DNA of 21,462 nucleotides from assembly GCA_045578045.1 (NCBI GenBank), contig JAZNJM010000055.1, positions 1-21,462 of the forward strand. Reading direction: 5' to 3'. This DNA comes from SIG653 sp045578045 (GTDB lineage: Bacteria; Bacillota; Clostridia; Oscillospirales; CAG-382). The notes beneath the pieces are model-generated. The model had not been told where the DNA came from. It made no database searches and saw nothing but the letters and a program-made list of their open reading frames with translations. Position 1 is the stretch's first letter. Each line of letters starts with the position of its first letter. Position numbers and translations under genes: made by a program. Shown piece after piece: positions 13,619 to 21,462 of this stretch.

Positions 13619-14704
13619 ATGTCAGACAGAGTTTTTAATTTTTCCGCAGGACCTTCTATGCTTCCTTTGGAGTTGCTTGAAAAAGCTGCTTCTGAGCTTT
13701 GCAATTATAACGGTTCGGGTATGAGCGTTATGGAAATGAGCCACCGTTCAGCAGTTTATGAAGAAATAATAAACAGTGCTGAGGCTTCTCTCAGAAAGCT
13801 CATGAACATTCCCGATAACTATAAGGTTCTTTTCCTTCAGGGCGGTGCAACCGCACAGTTTGCCGCTATCGCCATGAACTTTATGACGAAAAACAAAAAA
13901 GCAGATTACATAGTTTCAGGTCAGTTCTCAGGAAAAGCCGCTGAAGAAGCAGCTAAATACGGCGAAGTTAAAATTATTGCAAGTTCAAAGGATAAGAACT
14001 TCACATACGTTCCAAAGGTAGAGAAAGCTGATATCTCTCCTGATGCGGATTACGTTCACATTTGTTATAATAACACCATTTTCGGAACGGTTTACAATTA
14101 CGTTCCCGATACAGGCGATATCCCACTTATTGCGGATATGTCATCAGGTATTCTTTCACGCCCTATTGACGTTAGCAAATATGCAGTTATTTATGCGGGT
14201 GCACAGAAAAACATCGGACCCGCAGGAGTTACTCTCGTTATCGTAAGAGAAGATATGCTCGGATTTGCCGCCCCCGAAACTCCCGTTATCCTCAACTATA
14301 CCGTTCAGGCTAAAAACGGTTCTATGTATAATACACCTCCAACATATGGAATATATTTTGCAGGTCTCGTTTTCAATTATCTCCTTGAAAAAGGCGGACT
14401 TGAAGAAATGGAAAAAGTAAACGTTAATAAAGCAAAACTCCTTTACGATTTCCTCGATTCTTCAAAGCTCTTTAAAGCAACGGCAGAAAAAGAACACCGT
14501 TCTCTTATGAATGTTTGCTTCGTAACGGGTGATGCAGAGCTTGACAAGAAATTCTGTTCAGAGGCAACGAAAGCCGGTTTCGTTAACCTTAAAGGACACA
14601 GATCCGTTGGCGGTATGAGAGCTTCTATTTATAATGCAATGCCAACGGAAGGCGTTGAAAAGCTCGTAAAATTTATGAAAGAATTCGAAGCTGAGAACGC
14701 ATAA
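13619..14704 (+). CDS. serC: Phosphoserine aminotransferase
   Basis: The product has 361 residues, the usual SerC length. It opens with FNFSAGPSMLP, the family signature, followed by SGMSVMEMSHRS; the PLP-binding Lys is K197 in GAQKNIGPAG. It converts 3-phosphohydroxypyruvate and glutamate to 3-phosphoserine in the cytoplasm, the second step of serine synthesis (and can serve vitamin B6 synthesis). serA follows 30 nt downstream, so the two first steps are encoded together; serB was not seen. The ribosome site is weak (ACAGG, 10 nt before ATG). A consensus promoter and a leader of about 180 nt that may fold into a terminator-like structure lie upstream, suggesting control of expression. Confidence 0.97.
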   Translation: MSDRVFNFSAGPSMLPLELLEKAASELCNYNGSGMSVMEMSHRSAVYEEIINSAEASLRKLMNIPDNYKVLFLQGGATAQFAAIAMNFMTKNKKADYIVSGQFSGKAAEEAAKYGEVKIIASSKDKNFTYVPKVEKADISPDADYVHICYNNTIFGTVYNYVPDTGDIPLIADMSSGILSRPIDVSKYAVIYAGAQKNIGPAGVTLVIVREDMLGFAAPETPVILNYTVQAKNGSMYNTPPTYGIYFAGLVFNYLLEKGGLEEMEKVNVNKAKLLYDFLDSSKLFKATAEKEHRSLMNVCFVTGDAELDKKFCSEATKAGFVNLKGHRSVGGMRASIYNAMPTEGVEKLVKFMKEFEAENA

Positions 14705-14734
14705 AACAATATTTATAATTGTGAGGAAAATAAA

Positions 14735-15895
14735 ATGACCAATATAAAGCTACTTAATAAAATAAGTAAATACGGAACGGATAAATTTGATTCCGCTAAA
14801 TATAACGTATCAGAAGCTGTAGAAGCTCCAGAAGCTATAATGGTTCGTTCAGCTTCTATGCACGATATGGAATTTGGAAAAGAGCTTCTTGCGGTTGCTC
14901 GTTGCGGAGCAGGTGTTAACAATATCCCTTGCGACAAATGCGCTGAACAGGGAATCGTTGTTTTCAACACCCCAGGCGCAAACGCAAACGGTGTTAAGGA
15001 ACTTGCTATCGCTTCTCTTCTTCTTGCTTCTCGTGATATCGTTGGCGGTATTGAATGGGCAAAGAGCCTTGAAGGAACAGAAGATATTGCAAAGGCTGTT
15101 GAAAAAGGCAAGTCTGCTTTCGTTGGTCCCGAGCTTAAAGGAAAAACTCTTGGTATTATCGGTCTTGGTGCAATTGGCGGAATGGTTGCAAATGCAGCTC
15201 TTGCCCTTGGAATGAACGTTCTCGGCTGTGATCCATATATGACTGTTGATGCAGCGTGGAGACTTGATATTGACGTTAAAAAGGCTGAAACTTTTGAAGA
15301 CGTTTATGCTGCAAGTGATTATATTTCAATTCACGTTCCCGCAACTCCTCAAACAAAAGGAATGATAAATTCACAAACTATTGCCGGAATGAAAGATGGA
15401 GTCAGAATTATCAACCTTTCAAGAGCAGACCTCGTTAACGTTGAAGATATGAAAGCTGCTCTCGAATCTGGCAAGGTTGCAAGATACGTTACAGACTTCC
15501 CCAACAACGAAACAGTTGGCGTTAAAGGAATTGTTGCAACGCCCCACCTTGGAGCATCAACTCCTGAATCAGAAGATAACTGTGCTGTAATGGCAGCGGA
15601 AGAGCTTATTGACTTTATTGAAAACGGAAATATAAGACATAGCGTAAATTATCCCGATACCGTTCTTCCTAAAACGGGTTCAAAGAGAATCGTTGTGCTT
15701 CACGAAAATATTCCAAACGTTCTCACAAACCTTTCTGCTGTTTTCGGAAACGATGGAATCAACATCGAAGGTATGATAAACCGTTCAAAAAATACAAAGG
15801 CTTGTACGTTGATTGACACAAATTCCGATATTACGGAAAAAATGATTTCTGATATTGCTTCCGTTGAAGGCGTTATCAGAGTTAGAGTTATCTAA
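14735..15895 (+). CDS. serA: D-3-phosphoglycerate dehydrogenase with ACT domain
   Basis: The product has 386 residues. The NAD-binding motif GLGAIGG is at 143-149, and the catalytic set is Arg230 (NLSRADL), Glu259 (NNETVG) and His271 (TPHLGAST). A C-terminal ACT domain (about 317-386, with GINIEGMINRS) follows directly, without the extra middle domain of long forms. It oxidises 3-phosphoglycerate to 3-phosphohydroxypyruvate, the first step of serine synthesis; the ACT domain commonly binds serine for feedback control. The final residues IRVRVI are typical of this short class. A GAGG ribosome site precedes the ATG by 9-10 nt. It is the last gene of the pair, with a terminator 30 nt after the stop. 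Confidence 0.97.
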   Translation: MTNIKLLNKISKYGTDKFDSAKYNVSEAVEAPEAIMVRSASMHDMEFGKELLAVARCGAGVNNIPCDKCAEQGIVVFNTPGANANGVKELAIASLLLASRDIVGGIEWAKSLEGTEDIAKAVEKGKSAFVGPELKGKTLGIIGLGAIGGMVANAALALGMNVLGCDPYMTVDAAWRLDIDVKKAETFEDVYAASDYISIHVPATPQTKGMINSQTIAGMKDGVRIINLSRADLVNVEDMKAALESGKVARYVTDFPNNETVGVKGIVATPHLGASTPESEDNCAVMAAEELIDFIENGNIRHSVNYPDTVLPKTGSKRIVVLHENIPNVLTNLSAVFGNDGINIEGMINRSKNTKACTLIDTNSDITEKMISDIASVEGVIRVRVI

Positions 15896-15925
15896 GATAT
15901 ATTCAGAAAGTAATTATCTAAGTTT

Positions 15926-15956
15926 TGGCGGTGCAGATTATCTACACCGCCATTTT
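15926..15956 (+). terminator. Intrinsic terminator of serC-serA
   Basis: TGGCGGTG (15926-15933) pairs with CACCGCCA (15945-15952) around an 11-nt loop, followed by T4 and a T-rich stretch. It lies 30 nt after the serA stop. Confidence 0.9.
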
Positions 15957-16118
15957 GTATAATTGATTTTAAAATGATGTGTGTATAGACGTCAAGCGGG
16001 ATGAACTTTCAGAGACGTTTCTCGATTTATTATTAAGAGTTATCCATTTAAAATTAAGATTTGTCTATTCAAAAGTTGTTTGTTTACAAAAAATTATTAT
16101 TTAAATTCCGAAACCCCC

Positions 16119-16147
16119 TTGACAAAAAGAAAATTTTGTGATAACAT
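16119..16147 (+). promoter_or_regulatory. Extended -10 promoter of rpoB-rpoC
   Basis: TTGACA (16119-16124), a 17-nt spacer ending in TGA, then TAACAT (16142-16147). The TGN before the -10 makes this an extended -10 promoter. The start is predicted near 16154. The 160 bp between the serA terminator and this promoter hold no gene and no clear signal. Confidence 0.75.
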
Positions 16148-16153
16148 TGCAAA

Positions 16154-16340
16154 CTGCGCATGCCATACTCGGTTTTGCGCCATAATGCGTTTAAAGCGTG
16201 GAAAAGCGTTGTAAACGCCTGAAAAAGCCGAAACATCCGATTAACAAGAAAGAAACAGAACATCAACAAGAGGTGCGTAAGTTACTTTTTTGTTTCAAGA
16301 ATGTAACATTTTTTGTAAAGATTGCGAAGGAGTGATTGTG
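16154..16340 (+). promoter_or_regulatory. Long structured leader of rpoB
   Basis: About 190 nt separate the predicted start from the rpoB ATG. The GC-richer first half can fold: TCGGTTTT (16169-16176) with AAAAgCCGA (16223-16231, one bulged G), enclosing GCGTTTA/TAAACGC (16187-16193 with 16212-16218). Further on, GTTAC/GTAAC (16281-16285 with 16303-16307) is followed by ATTTTTT. These could be processing or attenuation elements; the last stem is weak. Confidence 0.4.
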
Positions 16341-16343
16341 TAA

Positions 16344-19300
16344 ATGGTTAAAAGCTGTAAGCTGGGCAGAAACGAAAGAATGTCATTTTCAAAGCACGAA
16401 GACGTGCTCGAAATGCCGGATCTTATAGAGATTCAGAAAAAATCCTTCAGAGAATTTATTGAGAAAGGAATCAAAGAGGTTCTTGAAGATGTGTCTCCAA
16501 TGACCGACTATTCAGGTAACCTTATTATTGAATTCACTGATTATTCCCTGAGCGACACTCCCAGATTCACCGTTGAAGAGTGTAAGGAAAGAGATGTTGA
16601 CTATTCCGTTCGCTTTACCGTTAAAGCACGTTTGAGAAACAAAGCAACAGGCGGTACTATTAACGAAAGCGAAATCTTTATGGGAAATTTCCCTATGATG
16701 ACAGACGGCGGAACGTTTATTATCAACGGTGCTGAAAGAGTTATAGTTTCACAGATCGTTCGTTCGCCTGGTGCGTATTATGAAAGCACAAGCGACAAGA
16801 ACGGAAAAGAGCTTTTCTCTGCAACGGTTATTCCATACAGAGGTGCTTGGCTTGAATACGAAACAGACGCTTCAGACGTTTTCTACGTCAGAATTGATAA
16901 AAACAGAAAGCTCCCCGTTACCGTTCTTCTCAGAGCATTCGGTTTGAGCGAAGATGAACAGATTTACGAGCTTTTCGGAAGAGAAGAAAAACTTGTTCAA
17001 ACGGCAGAAAAAGACGTTTCGGTTTCAGAAGCTCTGAAAAATAATACGTCCCCGTCTGATGAAGCTCTCAAAGAAATATATAAAAAGCTCCGTCCGGGAG
17101 ATCCTCCAATTGTTGAAAGCGCTCAGGTTCTTCTTAATAACTTGTTCTTCGACACTAAGAGATACGAAATTTCATCAGTTGGCAGATATAAATTCAATAA
17201 GAAATTAAGCCTTGCAAAGCGTATTGTCGGACTTTGTCTTTCTGAACCTGCGGTTTCACCCATAACGGGCGAAATTATTTGTATGCCGGGTGAAAAAATA
17301 ACAAAGGAAATGGCAGAGCTTATTGAAAACAGCGGCGTTTGGAGAGTTCTTGTTGATACGGAAGAAGAAAAAAATATTGTTGTTCTTTCTAATAAAACAA
17401 TTGATGCAGAAAAAATTTGCGGAATCTCCAACGAAGAGCTTGGACTCACTGAAAAAGTCAGCATAGAGCCTTTTATGGAAATTATTTCCGAGGTTGGAAC
17501 AAGCGATTTGAAAGCTCTTCGTGAAGCTATTGCAGACAGACACGATGACCTTGTTGCAAAACATATTACTCTTGACGATATTTTTGCGTCAATTAACTAT
17601 ATTCTCGGTCTTAGCCATAAAGTTGGTAAGTGTGATGACATAGACCACCTTGGCAACAGAAGACTTCGTTCAGTTGGTGAGCTTTTGCTCAATCAGCTCA
17701 GAATCGGTTTCTCAAGAATGGACAGAAACGTTAAAGACAAAATGAACGCTCAGAATATGGAAAGCGTTACTGTTCAGTCTCTTATTAATACAAGACCAAT
17801 TTCTGCCGCAATCAGAAATTTCTTCGGTTCATCTCCTCTTTCTCAGTTTATGGATCAGACGAACCCATTGGCAGAGCTTACTCATAAACGCCGTCTTTCT
17901 GCGTTGGGCCCCGGAGGTTTGAGCAGAGACAGAGCATCCTTCGAGGTCAGAGACGTTCACTATACACATTATGGTAGAATGTGTCCTATTGAAACTCCCG
18001 AAGGTCCTAACATTGGTCTTATATCCTATCTTTCAACATATGCAAAGGTAAACAAGTTCGGCTTTATTGAAGCTCCATACAGAGTTGTTAAAGACGGCGT
18101 TGTTACAAAAGAAATAAGATACCTCACCGCAGACGAAGAAGACGAATGCGTTGTTGCAACAGCAGACGAGCATCTTGATGCGGAAGGTAGATTCATTAAT
18201 AAAAAGGTCGTTTGCAGACACAGAGATTATATCGGCGAATTTGAACCAAGTGAAGTTAATATGATGGATGTATCTCCAAGAATGGTTGTTTCCGTTGCAA
18301 CGGCAATGATCCCATTCCTTGAAAATGACGATAACTCCAGAGCACTTATGGGTTCAAACATGCAGAAGCAGGCTGTTCCCCTTATGATTACGGAATCTCC
18401 AATAGTTGCAACGGGTATGGAATACAAAGCAGCTAAGGATTCCTGGGTTATGATTCACGCTGTAAAAGACGGTGTTGTTGAATCCGTAACCGCAGACAGA
18501 GTTATAACACGTGCTCCCGATGGCACTAAAAACGTTTATAGATTAACAAAATTCAAGCGTTCTAACCAAGGTACTTGCGTAAACCAAAGACCTGTTGTTC
18601 AAAAGGGCGATATCGTTAAAGAGGGCGACCTTATTGCAGACGGTCCTTCAACAAGCAACGGAGAAGTTTCGTTGGGTAAAAACGTTCTCATTGGCTTTAT
18701 GACTTGGGAAGGCTATAACTACGAAGACGCAGTTCTCCTTAATGAACGTTTGGTAAGAGATGACGTATACACCTCAATACATATTGAGGAATATATGTGT
18801 GAATCAAGAGATACGAAATTAGGACCTGAAGAAACTACCCGCGATATTCCAAACGTTGGTGATGCAGTCCTCGAAAACCTTGATGAAAACGGAATAATCC
18901 GTATTGGTGCTGAGGTTCGTTCAGGTGATATTCTCGTTGGTAAAGTAACTCCAAAGGGAGAAACAGAGCTTACTCCCGATGAAAGACTTCTCAGAGCAAT
19001 TTTCGGTGAAAAAGCAAGAGACGTAAGAGATACGTCCCTTAAATTGCCACACGGCGAAGCAGGTATCGTTCTTGACGTTAAAGAATTTTCAAGAGACGAT
19101 TGCGATGTTCTTCAACCTGGAGTTATTAAGGTTGTAAGAGTATATATTGCTCAAAAACGCAAAATCTCCGTTGGAGATAAGATGGCTGGTAGACACGGAA
19201 ACAAGGGTGTTATTTCAAGAATCCTTCCTTCCGAAGATATGCCATTCCTTCCAGACGGAACACCTCTCGATATCGTTCTTAACCCCCTCGGCGTTCCTTC

Positions 19301-20069
19301 TCGTATGAACATCGGACAGGTTCTTGAGGTTCACCTTGGTATCGCTGCAAAGAAATTGGGCTGGAAGGTTATGACTCCCGTATTTGGCGGAGCAAACGAG
19401 CGTGATATAGCAGAATGTCTCAGAATGGCAGGTCTGCGTGATGACGGTAAAACAACACTTTACGATGGAAGAACGGGCGAAGCATTTGACAACCCCGTTA
19501 CCGTTGGATACGTATACTTCCTTAAACTTCACCACTTGGTTGACGATAAGATCCACGCAAGATCAACAGGTCCATACTCCCTCGTTACACAGCAGCCATT
19601 GGGCGGTAAAGCTCAATTCGGCGGACAGCGTTTCGGTGAAATGGAAGTTTGGGCATTGGAAGCATATGGTGCAGCTTATACACTTCAGGAAATTTTAACT
19701 GTTAAGTCTGACGATATTAAAGGTCGTCTCAAGGCGTTCCAGGCTATTGTTGAAGGAAGAAATATTCCAAAACCAGGCGTTCCCGCATCCTTTAAAGTTC
19801 TTGTTAAAGAGCTTCAGTCTCTTGGCTTGGATATAAGAGTATTCGATAAAGATGATAAAGAAATCAATCTTAAAGACTATTCAGATGAAAACGAAGCTCC
19901 TTCAACGAAATCAGAACAAATTGATGAATCCTTGATTGGCGATTTGGTAATGAATGGCAACGAATACGGAATGCAAGAAGATGACGGAGAAGAAAATTTT
20001 GATGCCGATGCCGATGATAGTGCCGCAAATGAATATTTGTACGGCGAAAACGGCTCGGATGATGAATAA
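16344..20069 (+). CDS. rpoB: DNA-directed RNA polymerase beta subunit
   Basis: The product has 1241 residues and is a full-length beta subunit, part of the catalytic core of RNA polymerase. The N-terminus carries LEMPDLIEIQ, followed by the protrusion and lobe (ERDVDYS, GTFIINGAERVIVSQ), the rifampicin-binding region at 495-523, and the C-terminal catalytic part with GDKMAGRHGNKG, KLHHLVDDKIHARSTGP and GGQRFGEMEVWALEAYGA. An acidic tail of about 60 residues (EDDGEENFDADADD) ends the protein, as in many clostridia. Within the rifampicin cluster residue 498 is Pro where E. coli has Gln510; Asp, His and Ser at the 516/526/531-equivalent positions are kept. AAGGAG lies 11 nt before the ATG. The usual upstream rplJ-rplL genes are absent; serA precedes it. 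Confidence 0.98.
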   Translation: MVKSCKLGRNERMSFSKHEDVLEMPDLIEIQKKSFREFIEKGIKEVLEDVSPMTDYSGNLIIEFTDYSLSDTPRFTVEECKERDVDYSVRFTVKARLRNKATGGTINESEIFMGNFPMMTDGGTFIINGAERVIVSQIVRSPGAYYESTSDKNGKELFSATVIPYRGAWLEYETDASDVFYVRIDKNRKLPVTVLLRAFGLSEDEQIYELFGREEKLVQTAEKDVSVSEALKNNTSPSDEALKEIYKKLRPGDPPIVESAQVLLNNLFFDTKRYEISSVGRYKFNKKLSLAKRIVGLCLSEPAVSPITGEIICMPGEKITKEMAELIENSGVWRVLVDTEEEKNIVVLSNKTIDAEKICGISNEELGLTEKVSIEPFMEIISEVGTSDLKALREAIADRHDDLVAKHITLDDIFASINYILGLSHKVGKCDDIDHLGNRRLRSVGELLLNQLRIGFSRMDRNVKDKMNAQNMESVTVQSLINTRPISAAIRNFFGSSPLSQFMDQTNPLAELTHKRRLSALGPGGLSRDRASFEVRDVHYTHYGRMCPIETPEGPNIGLISYLSTYAKVNKFGFIEAPYRVVKDGVVTKEIRYLTADEEDECVVATADEHLDAEGRFINKKVVCRHRDYIGEFEPSEVNMMDVSPRMVVSVATAMIPFLENDDNSRALMGSNMQKQAVPLMITESPIVATGMEYKAAKDSWVMIHAVKDGVVESVTADRVITRAPDGTKNVYRLTKFKRSNQGTCVNQRPVVQKGDIVKEGDLIADGPSTSNGEVSLGKNVLIGFMTWEGYNYEDAVLLNERLVRDDVYTSIHIEEYMCESRDTKLGPEETTRDIPNVGDAVLENLDENGIIRIGAEVRSGDILVGKVTPKGETELTPDERLLRAIFGEKARDVRDTSLKLPHGEAGIVLDVKEFSRDDCDVLQPGVIKVVRVYIAQKRKISVGDKMAGRHGNKGVISRILPSEDMPFLPDGTPLDIVLNPLGVPSRMNIGQVLEVHLGIAAKKLGWKVMTPVFGGANERDIAECLRMAGLRDDGKTTLYDGRTGEAFDNPVTVGYVYFLKLHHLVDDKIHARSTGPYSLVTQQPLGGKAQFGGQRFGEMEVWALEAYGAAYTLQEILTVKSDDIKGRLKAFQAIVEGRNIPKPGVPASFKVLVKELQSLGLDIRVFDKDDKEINLKDYSDENEAPSTKSEQIDESLIGDLVMNGNEYGMQEDDGEENFDADADDSAANEYLYGENGSDDE

Positions 20070-20089
20070 ATAACGGAGGTAACAGACGT

Positions 20090-21462
20090 ATGGAACATGA
20101 ACACATTGAATTTGAGTCGATTCAGATTGGTCTTGCATCTCCTGAAAAGATCCGCGAATGGTCTTACGGTGAAGTAAAAAAACCTGAGACAATAAATTAT
20201 AGAAGCCTTAAACCTGAAAAAGACGGTCTTTTCTGTGAAAAAATCTTTGGTCCACAAAAGGACTGGGAATGTAGTTGCGGAAAATATAAAAGAATTTATG
20301 AAACAGGCAAGGTTTGCGAAAAATGCGGTGTTGAAATAACAACAAATAAGGTAAGACGCGAAAGAATGGGACACGTTGAGCTTGCAGCTCCCGTTTCACA
20401 CTTCTGGTATTTCAGAGCTATCCCTTCAAGACTCGGTCTTATGCTTGACCTTTCGCCAAAAAATCTTGAAAAGGTTCTCTATTTTGCAAACTATATTGTT
20501 CTTGATCCCGGTGACGTTGACTGTTTAAAGAAAAAACAGATTCTCACAGAGGCTCAATACAGAGAATTGTACGAAAGATACGAAGACGATTTCAGAGTTG
20601 GTATCGGTGCAGAAGCTATTAAAGAGCTTTTGCAGGAAATTGACCTTGAAGCTCTTGCAGCGTATCTTAAAACAGAGCTTATAACAGCTCAGGGACAGCG
20701 TAAGGCGAAGTTTGTTAAACGCCTTGAGGTTGTTGAAGCATTCAGAACATCGGGAAATAAACCCGAATGGATGATTCTCGACGTGCTTCCCATTATCCCC
20801 CCAGAAATCAGACCAATGGTTCAGCTTGATGGCGGAAGATTCGCAACAAGCGACCTTAACGACCTTTACAGACGTGTTATAAACAGAAATAACCGTTTGA
20901 GAAAGCTTATGGATCTGAAAGCTCCCGATATTATTATCAGAAACGAAAAACGTATGCTTCAGGAGGCTGTTGACTCACTTATAGACAACGGTAAGAGAAG
21001 CAGAGCAGTTATTGGTGCAAACACCCGTCCTCTTAAATCTCTTTCTGAGATGCTCAGAGGTAAACAAGGACGTTTCAGACAAAACCTTTTGGGAAAACGT
21101 GTTGACTATTCAGGCCGTTCTGTTATCGTTGTTGGTCCTGAGCTTAAAATATATCAGTGCGGACTTCCTAAAGAAATGGCTTTGGAGCTTTTCAAGCCTT
21201 TCGTTATGAAAACTCTCGTTGCAACGGGCATTGCTAAAAATATTAAAGACGCAAAGAAAAGAGTTGAAAGAGCAACGGATGACGTTTGGGATGCGCTCGA
21301 AGGGGTTATGAAAGAGCATCCCGTTCGTCTCAACCGTGCGCCAACTCTTGACAGACTTTCAATTCAGGCTTTCGAGCCTATTCTCGTTGAAGGAAGAGCT
21401 ATCAAACTTCATCCTCTCGTTTGTACGGCGTTTAACGCTGACTTTGACGGCGACCAGATGCC
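20090..21462 (+). CDS. rpoC: DNA-directed RNA polymerase beta' subunit, N-terminal part
   Basis: The frame opens at ATG 20090 behind GGAGGT (20075-20080), 20 nt after rpoB, and runs off the right edge after about 457 codons. The N-terminal zinc ribbon is intact (CSCGKYKRIYETGKVCEKCG, with CxC and CxxC pairs). Further on are the clamp region (SHFWYFRAIPSRLG), the lid/rudder area (LDVLPIIPPEIRPMVQLDGG) and the switch-2 region (LLGKRVDYSGRSVIVVGP). The last codons give AFNADFDGDQM, the catalytic magnesium-binding loop, exactly at the edge. This places rpoC as a standard partner of rpoB in one operon. Confidence 0.98.
   Translation, partial: MEHEHIEFESIQIGLASPEKIREWSYGEVKKPETINYRSLKPEKDGLFCEKIFGPQKDWECSCGKYKRIYETGKVCEKCGVEITTNKVRRERMGHVELAAPVSHFWYFRAIPSRLGLMLDLSPKNLEKVLYFANYIVLDPGDVDCLKKKQILTEAQYRELYERYEDDFRVGIGAEAIKELLQEIDLEALAAYLKTELITAQGQRKAKFVKRLEVVEAFRTSGNKPEWMILDVLPIIPPEIRPMVQLDGGRFATSDLNDLYRRVINRNNRLRKLMDLKAPDIIIRNEKRMLQEAVDSLIDNGKRSRAVIGANTRPLKSLSEMLRGKQGRFRQNLLGKRVDYSGRSVIVVGPELKIYQCGLPKEMALELFKPFVMKTLVATGIAKNIKDAKKRVERATDDVWDALEGVMKEHPVRLNRAPTLDRLSIQAFEPILVEGRAIKLHPLVCTAFNADFDGDQM

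Noticed and set aside
14713..15111. 132-residue minus-strand frame
   Set aside because: It is antisense to the start of serA, which is a clear gene with catalytic residues and a ribosome site.
16281..16317. Intrinsic terminator just before rpoB
   Set aside because: The GTTAC/GTAAC stem has only five pairs and a 17-nt loop. It is too weak to call a terminator, though it is noted as part of the rpoB leader.

Overview
The window looks like chromosomal DNA of a low-GC Gram-positive anaerobe, most likely a clostridium of the Oscillospirales/Ruminococcaceae type. The evidence is AT-rich sequence, AGGAGG-type ribosome sites with several TTG starts, sigma-A promoters of the TTGACA-N17-TATAAT kind, SPase II lipoproteins, a YtrA-type GntR regulator, CpsB/CpsC/CpsD-type tyrosine phosphorylation proteins, and clostridial-looking rpoB and rpoC with an acidic RpoB tail. 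The species cannot be named from the sequence.

Layout: everything from 1 to 13250 is on the minus strand and everything from 13619 to 21462 is on the plus strand. They diverge from a 370-bp region holding two back-to-back consensus promoters. Reading the minus strand in its direction of transcription: (i) 13250 to 9059 is an apparent operon of a Wzz/CpsC-like membrane modulator, a BY-type tyrosine kinase, a PHP-family tyrosine phosphatase, SufC and a SufB/D-family scaffold, ending in a clear intrinsic terminator. (ii) 9035 to 8751 has no gene; it holds a pentanucleotide repeat, an inverted repeat and a 75-bp tandem repeat. (iii) 8750 to 6648 is a Cu(+)-exporting P-type ATPase. (iv) 6512 to 4578 is a secreted beta-helix lipoprotein of the Cthe_2159 carbohydrate-binding type, with its own terminator. 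(v) 4400 to 3720 is an unknown two-helix membrane protein with a strong promoter. (vi) 3665 to 1 is a YtrA-type regulator, an ABC ATPase, a permease and at least three uncharacterised surface or membrane proteins, one frameshifted and one cut by the window edge.

On the plus strand, serC and serA form a serine biosynthesis pair behind a roughly 180-nt leader that can fold and ends in a U-run, followed by a terminator. Then rpoB and the first 457 codons of rpoC run from a separate extended -10 promoter with a long, structured leader.

The items most worth following up are the serC leader RNA, the coupling of the tyrosine kinase/phosphatase genes to a two-gene Suf system, the matching tyrosine-rich tails of the Wzz-like protein and its kinase, the 75-bp repeats in front of copA, the uncharacterised genes of the YtrA-type ABC operon, and a natural proline in the rifampicin-binding cluster of RpoB. 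No tRNA, rRNA, CRISPR array, insertion sequence or phage gene was seen.
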